The notes under the pieces are model-generated. The model was not told where the DNA came from. It did not search any database and saw only the letters and a list, made by a program, of their open reading frames with translations. A DNA stretch of 31,902 bases from Bacteroidales bacterium. Its GTDB lineage: Bacteria; Bacteroidota; Bacteroidia; Bacteroidales; Muribaculaceae. Position numbers and translations under genes: made by a program. This document shows positions 23,801 to 31,902 of this stretch, piece after piece. The DNA lies in NCBI GenBank assembly GCA_030526455.1, contig JAUNCU010000005.1:1-31902 (forward strand), written 5' to 3'. The stretch's first letter is position 1; the number at the start of each line of letters is the position of its first letter.

Positions 23801-26800
23801 CGCACCCTCTTTACGCCCAGCACGCCCCACTCGCTGCAGGAAATTGCTTGGCTTAGGCGCGATATTGGCATTACCCATCACATTCAGGTCGCCAATATCA
23901 ATACCCATTTCCAGCGTTGAAGTTGCCGAAAGCACGTTCACTGAATTAGAGTGTGGATGTTCCTTGAAATCCTTTTCCAGCTTTTCTCTGTCGGGTCGTT
24001 CCAGCAGTCCGGTATGCTCGCGTGCATATACACGAGGCGACAATGCGCGGTTATACACCTGCTGATAGTAGTTCAATTCTGGATTTATCTCCTCAGAATA
24101 AGTGCCTTGGCACTTATAGTCGAGGCACAGCGTTTCCTCTGCAAGAGGATCTTCCCTTGCAATATAGAGCGTCGACTGACAATTGCTGCACTTTATGTGC
24201 TTCACGTTCTTGCTCACCCATATGCATCTGGGATTGATCACATAGTTGCCTCCGCCTTGCGGTGCTTTATTCACAAGGCCCACTTCTGCCATTTTGTCGA
24301 AGAGCTCTCTAATGAATTCATTATACAGGGTAAGATTACGCTCAATCGGCCAGTTGAAATGGCGCCAGAAGTAATTGGTGAACCAGTTTGGTTTCTCTCG
24401 TCTCAAAGCTGCCATGTCTAGCATCTCGCTGTTCTTGCCGAGATAGGTCACACCTATGAGTTTAGGGAAACGCACACCACCGCCAAACTTTCTATTGAGG
24501 AAATGGCGAGGATCACGATTCCAGTTCAAAGCCCACGACGTGAGAGTTTCATTTCTGTATTTGTCAAGATAGGGATGATCTACCGCGCCATGTCGTCGCA
24601 TGCGCTGAAGGATACCATACACGAAGTGGCAGAATATTGTTTCATTCTCAGCCACATATTCCAGCTGGTTGTCCATCAAGAAGCCCTTCATCAAACCATA
24701 CACCTTGTGAATTTCTTCGCTTTTGAAGAATGTAGCCGAAGAGCCAGTCTTTTCCAGAGTGCGACCAAGCTGCGACGTCAATCCAAATTCGCTCACAATC
24801 TCCCAGTCAACCCTAGTATCGAACTCATTCTTAAACGACAACATATAGCCACTACCATCGCGATAATTATGGCGAAGGTCGATATGCGAGGCTAAATCTG
24901 CAGGCAAGAAGCGATTGTAGTAATCGTCTTCAGAGAGTTTCGCTTTCCAGTACTGCTTAAATCCTTCCTGCAGGTCGGCCACATTGACGGGCTTATCGAG
25001 GCTGTTGATGTACTGCTGCATCGACTGGCGGAAGAGGAAGCGGAAGGTTCTGGCTTCATAGAAGCCGGCCTGATGCGCAGCATCCTGCACACTATTGGTG
25101 AATACAAGTATCTTTCTGTCTTTCTCCTCAGCATGGTCGAAGTCGCTCGAGAGCACCTGGCTGATGGCTACGCTCGAGAGCGTTGAGGTTCGGCCACCAA
25201 TCTCACAGATAGCGTCGCTATTGCATTCGGGGCAGATGGTTGCAAACCTCTGGTTGCCATTGTGTGTCGACGTGGTCTTGCTGCACACACGCACTCTCAG
25301 CGTATCACTATCGCTCACACTCACCTCACGCAGATTCTTCATGCTCACGTGATGCGTTACATTGATGGCATTCTCATTCACATATTCGTCTACAGCCTCG
25401 TGCTTCTTTGATTCAACATTCAGTAGCACAACCTCCTTTTCACGATCCATGAATGCCTTGTTGATGGTAGAGATGTCGGAGCAATAGCTATCGTCCGTGG
25501 CCAGACGACGCGAAAGCCAACCGCTTGCACCACATTCACGGCAGAAGTACATGGGCAGGGCCACGCGATCCTCATCTTTCTTTATGCTATGCCTCCATGC
25601 GAACTCTGGCTCCTTTTGGAAATATCGGAGAATTCCGCTCAATTCACGCTGCCACAGCTGCACTTGCAAGTAAAGCATCGGTATGAGTTTGCTCGAGTTG
25701 TGAAGCGGGCGTTTGGAATAGGCTATCAGAGCCAACAGGCTCTCAAGCGCTATAGAACACACCTTTTCGCCCCCATCCAGGAAGAGCCGGCGGAATGTGG
25801 CGTCCTGGTCGATCAGTTTCTTCTGCACATCTCCCAGCGAAAGGATGCCATGGCTCAGAATATCCAGGAGCACCCCCACGATACTCATGCCACGCAAATA
25901 CGTGCCTGCATCCACTGGCGAGATATTGGAGTTTTTAAGCCACACCTTGCAAAGGCGCCTCATATATGAATCCACGGTGTCGCCAGCTCCAAATTCACAA
26001 CTCTTGACGAGTTTAATATCAGGAAGCGTGGTCACCGTCTTCGTCACATATTCAGCCACTGGAATTCTGTGCTCCTCAATCACATCCTCCTCACAGAACG
26101 TTTCTCCAAACACATCGGTGGCATAGGCACACAGGCGACGTTTGCTGTCGGGGCCATTGCCTATGGTGGCCGAAGTGCCTACAGGACATAACGTGCCTTT
26201 CGCAAGATTCAGTTTCAACTTCAGTCGTCGAATCAAATTTGCCACATCAGTACCCTGTGCACCATCGTAGGTGTGAAGCTCATCAAGCACGATAAACTTC
26301 AGCGCCTTAAGGTCGGTATCGATATTGCCCTTCCAAAGCCTGCTGAAACGCTGGCGCATCAGACCATAGTCCAACATCTTGAAGTTAGTGAGCAAGATGT
26401 CGGGTACAGTGTCCAGGATAGCATCGCGGTTTTCAATGATATGATCAGCCCCCATATCCCGAGGATAGTCCTTAGGATCGGTTCCCTCTCCTACGAACAA
26501 ACCTGCCGTCACCTTTCCCTTCAGTCGAGGGTCGTTCCATATGGTTTCGGCCAGGCGCTTTGCCTGGTCGCTTGCCAAGGCATTCATCGGATACATGATA
26601 ATCACCTTCACGCCCACCTGACGATTGTACTTATTGCAGTTGTAGCAATAGTCAAGGATAGGGTAAAGGAAACACTCAGTCTTACCTGAGCCTGTACCTG
26701 TAGTAAGGAGCGTCGGCTTAGGATTATTGCCATTCTGCACAGAGAGCTGGCGGAACGCCTGAAGCTGATGCAAATATGGAGGGAAGTTGGGAGCAATCTC

Positions 26801-27007
26801 CAAGGGAATGTTGCGGCTCTCTTCTTCCGATGCCGACACAAAAGGTGTCTTCAACGAGATATATGGACCTTTGAAGAGGCCGTCATCTTTACTCTCGATG
26901 AAGCGATAGAAAGCATCACTCACGTCCTTCTCCTTAAACTTGAAGGTTGCCTTGATGTACTCTATAATCGAATCACGTACTTCACGTGCTTGTTGAAGAG
27001 GTAACAT
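20876..27007 (-). CDS. Giant DEAD/DEAH helicase with DUF1998, DruE/DISARM-like (2043 aa)
   Basis: SF2 helicase with Walker A TTGTGSGKT (Lys109), DELH box 242-245, and a helicase C domain with SATSTLEMGIDIGDLN and QRVGRAGRKEG (about 1025-1065). Long insertions carry Cys pairs (FCREC near 488, ICPEC near 590, IKCSNC near 936, YCSKC..CPKC near 1343-1370, CKYC near 1473), likely zinc ribbons. A DUF1998 region follows at about 1500-1650 (YDTIPGGTGYLAKLY; CTCQLEGKDGCYHC). The last about 390 residues are an extension with TIPDFQI and WSVFLDGYTYHA, reminiscent of Vsr/PD-(D/E)XK-like ends of such helicases. Domain order and size fit DruE of Druantia or a fused DrmA/DrmB of DISARM; I prefer not to assign one name. 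The ATG follows the stop of the upstream DUF262 gene by 1 nt, so translation is probably coupled. Predicted motor of the island. Confidence 0.9.
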   Translation of the reverse strand: MLPLQQAREVRDSIIEYIKATFKFKEKDVSDAFYRFIESKDDGLFKGPYISLKTPFVSASEEESRNIPLEIAPNFPPYLHQLQAFRQLSVQNGNNPKPTLLTTGTGSGKTECFLYPILDYCYNCNKYNRQVGVKVIIMYPMNALASDQAKRLAETIWNDPRLKGKVTAGLFVGEGTDPKDYPRDMGADHIIENRDAILDTVPDILLTNFKMLDYGLMRQRFSRLWKGNIDTDLKALKFIVLDELHTYDGAQGTDVANLIRRLKLKLNLAKGTLCPVGTSATIGNGPDSKRRLCAYATDVFGETFCEEDVIEEHRIPVAEYVTKTVTTLPDIKLVKSCEFGAGDTVDSYMRRLCKVWLKNSNISPVDAGTYLRGMSIVGVLLDILSHGILSLGDVQKKLIDQDATFRRLFLDGGEKVCSIALESLLALIAYSKRPLHNSSKLIPMLYLQVQLWQRELSGILRYFQKEPEFAWRHSIKKDEDRVALPMYFCRECGASGWLSRRLATDDSYCSDISTINKAFMDREKEVVLLNVESKKHEAVDEYVNENAINVTHHVSMKNLREVSVSDSDTLRVRVCSKTTSTHNGNQRFATICPECNSDAICEIGGRTSTLSSVAISQVLSSDFDHAEEKDRKILVFTNSVQDAAHQAGFYEARTFRFLFRQSMQQYINSLDKPVNVADLQEGFKQYWKAKLSEDDYYNRFLPADLASHIDLRHNYRDGSGYMLSFKNEFDTRVDWEIVSEFGLTSQLGRTLEKTGSSATFFKSEEIHKVYGLMKGFLMDNQLEYVAENETIFCHFVYGILQRMRRHGAVDHPYLDKYRNETLTSWALNWNRDPRHFLNRKFGGGVRFPKLIGVTYLGKNSEMLDMAALRREKPNWFTNYFWRHFNWPIERNLTLYNEFIRELFDKMAEVGLVNKAPQGGGNYVINPRCIWVSKNVKHIKCSNCQSTLYIAREDPLAEETLCLDYKCQGTYSEEINPELNYYQQVYNRALSPRVYAREHTGLLERPDREKLEKDFKEHPHSNSVNVLSATSTLEMGIDIGDLNVMGNANIAPKPSNFLQRVGRAGRKEGAALVLNYAHAGEPHDMYYFTYPEEMMEGEVTTPGCFLEAKDILRRHFFAYCIDTWISADPNNTMPSNIRDLKLTDDALSSDGFIINRIIAYIKENKYTLKTRFSEQYDEKTQPALGILAKTLEDESFYQNILKEFQALTNRLFGLVEELNNYKAQEDRLQPNDPAKNAIKDLIKASKVQYANIQSESLIEFMTNCGLLPNYAFPETGVKLQASVYSTQEKEDSKDNIAEPKVIELTRSASQGIKELAPGNKFCTQKFQLEVSGIPTFDWKDNLVTMRYCSKCDCVAEKGTPDFSLAACPKCGDPSWGVNQHKYLKFTSARSAMQKTDAVLDDSSEVRTKEQFIVKKHFMFRHKGVVASYAMKNLGFGIEFCNNLDLYEANYGMQMQTGGKVEVNNEGIIPENGFVTCKYCGKSTPLLSKLNKEHKPVEQHYRFCNHKNVTFADDKNCEVFEQLYLYRHMQTEAIKILLPIQIMDAMAAVEMFKAGIELGMKEYYHSSPEHIRIDSYTEVNHASGLKDYYLVMYDTIPGGTGYLAKLYNTDEFSSMLAYAYDKIKECTCQLEGKDGCYHCILTYGNQYSRESFSREQAEILFGKLVGGAKSWERIEGSVGTVAQNGAAEDSELELKFVRALQTLAKSKNWAFEKVPDDDAYHYELKIVNEETDTEVHYNMKPQFELTVAYGVKHTTIPDFQIMCSYAKVNGEEITDLVKIPWWSVFLDGYTYHACEPNMRFYSDFEKREGIKQAKPQRMFSWTIAWEDIQLFESENEDELGNNSVTRLGQLLENPMLGFIKETCYWCINDSPNFLSNGGTLYSGSVELNPDCDENLTDLSTDEEVEAAFEQGVKYELQITKGLRTADKDEWIGFWRRYNLIQFFSGSETEETSEAVENFVNRDEIKELYPGMEDIVDILLDKNIPFSHDGVFELTDDDNAVIASAAMIIDNPKIAIDPFDENDKAVFAEKGYKTIAQEEFTIDVIK

Positions 27008-27008
27008 A

Positions 27009-29435
27009 TTATTCTTTTGAGATTATCTGTATCTTGTTTAAAGAAAGAGACTCAATAATAGAAATTATCTTTTGTCCCAACTCAATATAATCCATACTTT
27101 GGTCGTCTTCAGTTAATCCGATAATGAATTTCTGATTATCATCTTTTTCAATTGACCATTTTGGATACTCGGATGTGATGTGCGACATTATATCTTGCTT
27201 AGTCTCAACAACCCATTTGCCCTCTTTGAATCCAATGGCAGAATTATATTCCGTCAATACCATCAGACTGCATCCATGATCATCGAGACGATACTTGTTG
27301 TGATCATCATACATAGTCCATAAGATATGAGTCATCATTCGCCATTCGAGATTTGCCTCACTATGTTGCGAACTGTTAAGCATCGCCAGGTCAAGAGGAA
27401 ATGCGTCATAGTCGTCCCAAACACCGATTCCATATCTGGTACCTTCGCGGAAGCATCTACTCTTGTATTTTGCATGATAGTATTGCCATTGATCTATTTT
27501 GAATCGCTTGTACGAATTCTCGATATCTGCTAAATCATCAGGACCAGCTACCTTATTAAGAATCTTAAGTATATTTATTTGCTCTTTTCGATTATTAGTC
27601 TTTACAAAGAAGTCGCTCAGACGTTCCTTTGATGTAAGGAAGTATCTTCTTCTACTTCTGTCATTCTTATCCATGTTAGGATCATATTGCAGGTAATCAG
27701 TATTTTCATCAAGGAAAAGAGTCCTGATATTATCGAATTGAGAAGGATAATTATTATCAAAGATTTTCTCAAATTTCTCGAGCAAATGTTTCAAAGTGCT
27801 TGCATTAATTGCTGACGGATTGCTGACAAAATCATAACCACCCGATGCATAGTCCATAAAGAGAGATAGCGAGCACCGTAAGATGTCGTGGTTCTCATAT
27901 CTCATCAAGGACTCATAAACATTTGATAAGCAATTCAGCTTTACATACTCCTCATTCCATACGTTTGATATGAATGATAATTTATGGTTTATACCATTTA
28001 TCGTCAAGACTTTGTCCTTATCACATTCAGTATGAATTCCTTTGTTTTCTATTACATATTCTACTTCTTTCAAGAATCCTGGCAGTTTATCAGTACGAGC
28101 ATCTTTTGCTCTAACATTACCTGTCATCAGATTATGTATGATTCTAAAGCAGCACTTTGTGGCCTCTTCGTCATATTTCTTTTTGTAAAGAAGGTATCCA
28201 GAGTATAGATACACCATTTCAGGAACAGACAAAGCACCATTTAGGGCAAGTTCGAAAACAGAACATCTTTTCTGCTTCCAAAACAATCTGATCTTATTGT
28301 CCTCACCAATAATATCATCACTGAAATAGAAATATTTATTCCATAGATCATCAAAGCCTCCGTTCTTATGTATAGAGTGCAGTGTGTCAAGAATATCCAT
28401 AACACTCTTTATACCCTCTTCATCACTAAGAACATTCTCTATTGTGGGTTCTTCACATCCTTTTGACTGAAGATCTTTTCTATAATATTCCAGTCGGAAA
28501 ACATTCGCAAACAGAGATGAATACTTCGTGTCTGTCTCATTTGTGATATCAAGAGCCTTCCTTTTTTCATTGATGGTTTTGTCCGTATAGTCCCATGCCA
28601 TATCTATCCATTCTGTGTCCATCTTTTTAGAGAATTCATCTTTCAGCTCTTCTGATACTTTCTTAATAGATGCCACCATGTCTGACTTTTCAATCTCAAA
28701 AGAAGTCAGTTTCTTTCCGCGGGCATTCATCTTGATGAACAAATCATCCGTAAGTCCAAAATTCTCCAAAGATAACGTATAGAACTGAATATTAATTCTA
28801 TCCATAAGCCTTCGCCAAAGACATGGAGTGAGATCTGTGATATTAAGTTCTTTACATTTCTTCTCTATCTTATCAAGTACGTTGAGCATGGATATGATAG
28901 TAGGGTCACTGTCATACGTACTCAGATAAAGAGCATTATCAACAATTAAATCCTTCAAATTCTGATTCTCAGGTTTATACACCGCTATAATATTCTTGCG
29001 AATATCCGAAACGAGGTTTGTGCAAAACTCAGTAGCAGACTGACGTGTCTCATATCTGAATTTTGAAAGCATCGTCACCTCATCATCGCTTATAGGATTT
29101 CCATCTCTATCTCCAATGATTGATGCATAGAAATGCAGAAGGAATAAGGTTGTCAGACGTTGTTGTCCGTCGAGAGGTATCAGTCCTGCTGCAATCTTGT
29201 TCTTCTTTACATATGAGCCACCATATACAAAATCAAGAATCACAGAATTATCATCGCGTACAGCTTCAAGAATACTATTCAGCATCCCCTCCAGAACACC
29301 TTCTACCTTCTGCTCTTTACGACCATAGGCATAGTCTCTCTGAACCTTTGGAATGATAATGCTGTTTTCTTCTTCCAAAAGTTGTTTGAAAGTTTTGGGC
29401 TTTCCTATTTCTTTGTTATTACTCATACTAATCAT
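27009..29435 (-). CDS. DUF262 protein without HNH domain (808 aa)
   Basis: N-terminal DUF262 (ParB/Srx-like NTP-binding or hydrolysing fold of GmrS/GmrSD-type restriction proteins): IIIPKVQRDYAYGR (26-39) and IPLDGQQRLTTLFLLHFYA (86-104) are the two signatures. The rest is mainly helical, with a charged middle (about 300-600) and a C-terminal region I do not recognise. I find no DUF1524-type EHI/HNH motif. AT-rich, no signal peptide. It lies 3 nt after the stop of the partner DUF262 gene and its stop is 1 nt before the ATG of the giant helicase. The start is the ATG at 29435; the ATG three codons further in is equally plausible. Inferred role: sensor or regulatory half of a GmrSD-like restriction pair. 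Confidence 0.85.
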   Translation of the reverse strand: MISMSNNKEIGKPKTFKQLLEEENSIIIPKVQRDYAYGRKEQKVEGVLEGMLNSILEAVRDDNSVILDFVYGGSYVKKNKIAAGLIPLDGQQRLTTLFLLHFYASIIGDRDGNPISDDEVTMLSKFRYETRQSATEFCTNLVSDIRKNIIAVYKPENQNLKDLIVDNALYLSTYDSDPTIISMLNVLDKIEKKCKELNITDLTPCLWRRLMDRINIQFYTLSLENFGLTDDLFIKMNARGKKLTSFEIEKSDMVASIKKVSEELKDEFSKKMDTEWIDMAWDYTDKTINEKRKALDITNETDTKYSSLFANVFRLEYYRKDLQSKGCEEPTIENVLSDEEGIKSVMDILDTLHSIHKNGGFDDLWNKYFYFSDDIIGEDNKIRLFWKQKRCSVFELALNGALSVPEMVYLYSGYLLYKKKYDEEATKCCFRIIHNLMTGNVRAKDARTDKLPGFLKEVEYVIENKGIHTECDKDKVLTINGINHKLSFISNVWNEEYVKLNCLSNVYESLMRYENHDILRCSLSLFMDYASGGYDFVSNPSAINASTLKHLLEKFEKIFDNNYPSQFDNIRTLFLDENTDYLQYDPNMDKNDRSRRRYFLTSKERLSDFFVKTNNRKEQINILKILNKVAGPDDLADIENSYKRFKIDQWQYYHAKYKSRCFREGTRYGIGVWDDYDAFPLDLAMLNSSQHSEANLEWRMMTHILWTMYDDHNKYRLDDHGCSLMVLTEYNSAIGFKEGKWVVETKQDIMSHITSEYPKWSIEKDDNQKFIIGLTEDDQSMDYIELGQKIISIIESLSLNKIQIISKE

Positions 29436-29438
29436 ATA

Positions 29439-31415
29439 TTACGCGTTTTCTTTATCCGGGTCTTGTGCTTCTAATACAGGCTTAAGCACCGCCTTGATAT
29501 TCTCAAGATAGTTTGCTCTGTCCTTTTCACTCCAGTAGAATGACTGCTGAACGCTAAAATCATCCGTGTCCTTATTATAATATTTAAGGAACACGAGCCT
29601 TGTGCAATAAGGAATGTACTCGCCTCTAGCATCATTCTCCATAATCAGCTGTCGCTTAACCTCAAAAACAGAGTTACTTATAGATGTATTCACCGTTCCG
29701 CTAAGCAATGCCAAATTTGAGATGTTATGAACCTCAGACGTTCCACCGTCTGCCATTGCCATGACGTTATAGTAGGCATTGACACTATCGAAGCAACGTG
29801 CAAAATCGTCAAAGACAAAAGTACTCTTTTCTACCTCTTCTATTTTTTCATTAAGGGTAGTGATCAATTTACTCGGACTGAATCTATCACCCTCAGGGAA
29901 CCTCTTGCTAAGATGCTCAAGAACCTTGATATTTTCTCTAATCCACTCTTTCCATTTATCCTTAGCATTTCTGTCTATACGCTCGGAGTTCTGTGCGTGT
30001 ATATGCTCCAAGGTCCAGTTCTGCTTTTTGTAGTGTTCAAAAGGAAATACATCCAGAGTGCTAATGATTCTTGTTGACTCCACATTGAAATAGAAGAGTA
30101 TTCGCTTCAAGGCTCCTGCCTGGCTTCCATCATCATAGCTGTAAGAATAAATATCATCATCCATTCTGAGCATGATGTGTTGCTTGATCATCCAGTCAAT
30201 GTTCTTTGCGAAGCGTGATTTTGTCTGTTTGGTAGATTTGTCAAGCAGTTCAACAAGCACACTGTTGCCTTTCTCCGTAATAAGGTAACCTATTTTGTGA
30301 TAGTATTCACGGTTATGATACCAAGTGAGCAAGGTTGAGAAGTAACTCTCCACCTTCAACCATAGACTCCATAGTCCCTTTACCCCGGATTTGTTTTTTA
30401 CTATTTCTTCAAATCTCAGATAAGTGAACAGTTCATCCTTTTCCTTTTCGTCACGCTGTGTTACAAGGTCAAACAAATATTCTATTCTGCAGCTATATCC
30501 TGCATCAGAGGCATCATTCTTCACAAATGCCCAGAACGCCGGTTGACGTAACTGTTTCTCTATTATGTCCCATTGCTCAATGATGTGAGCTTGCTTTCTT
30601 GCTTGTTCTCGTTCTTTTACTATCTCCTGAACGTCTTCCGGATAGCTGTCAACGATGTACTCTTCATACTCATATTCTGCAGAATCAGAAAGGAACATGG
30701 CGCGGATAAGTTCTGCGTTGTTCAGCGATACCTTTTTGTCATTAAGACGCTTAAAGGTTTCGGTAGGTTCGCTATCGTCGTGTAACTCATACCATATCAC
30801 CTGTACAGACTTCTTGCCATCTTCATTTTTATTTCGAGTAAAAGCCTCCTTGAATGTTCCATCAAAGAAATCAAGGCCTTTATTCTGTGGCTCACCTTTC
30901 TCCAACCATTTTAGAACGCAATTTGCAGCTTGATGTATATGCCAAGAATCTATATCTTTATATCTCTCATCTACAACAACAGAATATGGAGCACGCCTGT
31001 AATCATATATGAAATTATCGAAAATCTCTCCAAGTGAAGGACGAGTCTTGTACTTGATTGTGAACTTCTTGTTAAATCTTACAGAAGTTTTTCCAAACAA
31101 TGCGAGAATAATGCGGATTGTGGTCAGTCGCTGCTGTCCATCAATTACTTCGTACCATTTGTTCTCATCATCTTCCGACTGCAGTTTATTGGATTCCACT
31201 TCTTCAGGTGACATTGCCTTAACCACTATAGGTTGAAGACAATAGAATTCTCCCTTACCTTTCTCAAAGAAAAAGGTAAGGTCGTCCATAAGCTGCTCTA
31301 CTTGACGTGTGCCCCATCGATATCCTCTTTGATAGTCGGGTATAAAGAAGTACTTGTTGTAGAGGTCTGGAACGGCTCTAAGTTCCAGAGTGTTGATAGA
31401 TATAGTATCGTTCAT
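29439..31415 (-). CDS. DUF262-DUF1524 protein, GmrSD-like (658 aa)
   Basis: DUF262 signatures FIPDYQRGYRWG (about 24-35) and YEVIDGQQRLTTIRI lie N-terminal. The C-terminal third has the DUF1524 HNH-type motif WTLEHIHAQN (about 467-476, with EH at 470-471), followed by NISNLALLSGTVNTSISN and FEVKRQLI, the usual second block of that nuclease. This is the layout of GmrSD-like type IV restriction proteins, which cut modified phage DNA. I chose ATG at 31415 because it places ISINTLELRAVPDLYNKYF at the normal family N-terminus, with AAGAAAG just upstream. An alternative GTG or ATG at 31466/31460 would add about 17 residues. It follows the methylase-like gene and is followed after 3 nt by the second DUF262 gene. 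Nuclease motif appears intact, so this may be the active cutter. Confidence 0.87.
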   Translation of the reverse strand: MNDTISINTLELRAVPDLYNKYFFIPDYQRGYRWGTRQVEQLMDDLTFFFEKGKGEFYCLQPIVVKAMSPEEVESNKLQSEDDENKWYEVIDGQQRLTTIRIILALFGKTSVRFNKKFTIKYKTRPSLGEIFDNFIYDYRRAPYSVVVDERYKDIDSWHIHQAANCVLKWLEKGEPQNKGLDFFDGTFKEAFTRNKNEDGKKSVQVIWYELHDDSEPTETFKRLNDKKVSLNNAELIRAMFLSDSAEYEYEEYIVDSYPEDVQEIVKEREQARKQAHIIEQWDIIEKQLRQPAFWAFVKNDASDAGYSCRIEYLFDLVTQRDEKEKDELFTYLRFEEIVKNKSGVKGLWSLWLKVESYFSTLLTWYHNREYYHKIGYLITEKGNSVLVELLDKSTKQTKSRFAKNIDWMIKQHIMLRMDDDIYSYSYDDGSQAGALKRILFYFNVESTRIISTLDVFPFEHYKKQNWTLEHIHAQNSERIDRNAKDKWKEWIRENIKVLEHLSKRFPEGDRFSPSKLITTLNEKIEEVEKSTFVFDDFARCFDSVNAYYNVMAMADGGTSEVHNISNLALLSGTVNTSISNSVFEVKRQLIMENDARGEYIPYCTRLVFLKYYNKDTDDFSVQQSFYWSEKDRANYLENIKAVLKPVLEAQDPDKENA

Positions 31416-31491
31416 ATCTTTCTTATTTTGTGATGACCCATCAGAAAGTGGATGCAGCATATCCACATCCTGATGAAATCTGTGAGTTATT

Positions 31492-31902
31492 TTACTTATT
31501 GAATACCTTCTCGAAATGAGCCCAGGCGCGGCGGTAGTCTTCTATGCGGTCACACTTGGTGTAGGGGGCGTGGTAGGTTACTTGCTGGCCTGCGTAGAGT
31601 TCGCTCTTGCGTGGGTCGATGGTGTGGATGTAGGTCTCGCCCGGCTGCTGGTGCTTGATGGTGTCCCACACCTTTCGGTCGACGCCTACTCCAGTCAAGC
31701 CCTTTGAGCAGGTGAAAACGATGTTGCCTCGCTGGTCGTACCAGGTGTCGGCCTCGTTTTGCTGCAGCACGGGGAACTGGATGGTGTAGATCATCTCCAG
31801 GTCTTCGAGGGTCAGACCGAGGGCCATGGCGGCTATCACGTCAATCTCTACCAATGCCTGTCGGCGCTCGAAGTAGTTGCGCAATGGGATGTCCCATGCC
31901 CA
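31492..31902 (-). CDS. C-terminal end of a large DNA-methylase-like protein (partial)
   Basis: Only the last 136 codons are in the window; the frame is open to the right edge, so the start lies outside. Visible blocks are RNYFERRQALVEID, ALGLTLEDLEMIYTIQFPVL and ADTWYDQRGNIVFT, and the tail ends CDRIEDYRRAWAHFEKVFNK. I recognise these as the C-terminal end of large Eco57I-like adenine methylases in restriction or defence islands (DISARM DrmM-type context), but without the catalytic motifs this is inference. It is noticeably more GC-rich than the DUF262 genes that follow 76 nt downstream. If it is the methylase, it would provide the self-marking activity of the array. Confidence 0.55.
   Translation of the reverse strand, partial: WAWDIPLRNYFERRQALVEIDVIAAMALGLTLEDLEMIYTIQFPVLQQNEADTWYDQRGNIVFTCSKGLTGVGVDRKVWDTIKHQQPGETYIHTIDPRKSELYAGQQVTYHAPYTKCDRIEDYRRAWAHFEKVFNK

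Noticed and set aside
15641..31902. Prophage or integrative element
   Set aside because: No integrase, transposase, capsid, terminase or conjugation gene is visible, and I found no tRNA or att-like repeat at the left border; the right border is outside the window.

Overview
The window looks like a chromosomal piece of a gut-type Bacteroidales genome (Muribaculaceae or Prevotella-like). The support is the BspA-type leucine-rich-repeat protein, secreted subtilases with C-terminal dockerin-like modules, TAnnTTTG-type promoter elements, weak Shine-Dalgarno signals, and a DUF5715-like fragment typical of this order. The assignment rests on protein style only; no rRNA or tRNA gene is visible.

Left part (about 0.25-10.5 kb, all minus strand): a cluster of three large secreted proteins, each ending in a dockerin-like calcium-binding module. 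Two are tandem S8 subtilisin-like proteases of 1874 and 925 aa. They are paralogues: the larger carries five tandem copies of a roughly 230-residue module that the smaller carries once. The third is a BspA-like LRR protein, closed by a strong terminator. They may form a cell-surface or secreted protein-degradation set.

Middle part (10.8-15.5 kb): core genes. Peptidase T (minus strand, own terminator) is divergent from a plus-strand run of two paralogous DNA/RNA non-specific endonucleases and the tRNA-modification GTPase mnmE. Directly after mnmE lies a 72-codon remnant of a DUF5715-like gene.

Right part (15.6-31.9 kb, all minus strand): a compact array that reads like a multi-gene anti-phage island. 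In transcription order it holds the C-terminal end of a large DNA-methylase-like protein (cut by the window edge), a DUF262+DUF1524 protein (GmrSD-like), a second DUF262 protein, a 2043-aa DEAD/DEAH helicase with DUF1998 (DruE/DISARM-like), a RelE-like-domain/UvrD helicase fusion, and, after a short spacer, a 1017-aa TOTE-type primase/helicase/PLD protein. The four junctions from the DUF262 genes to the UvrD fusion are 1 to about 76 nt, so co-transcription and joint function are likely. The combination resembles DISARM and Druantia but matches neither canonical gene set as I know them, and it is the best candidate here for an undescribed system. My reading: the methylase marks self DNA, the DruE-like and UvrD-like motors scan or process DNA, and the DUF262 pair senses and cuts. 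That is inference from domains, not shown by the sequence.
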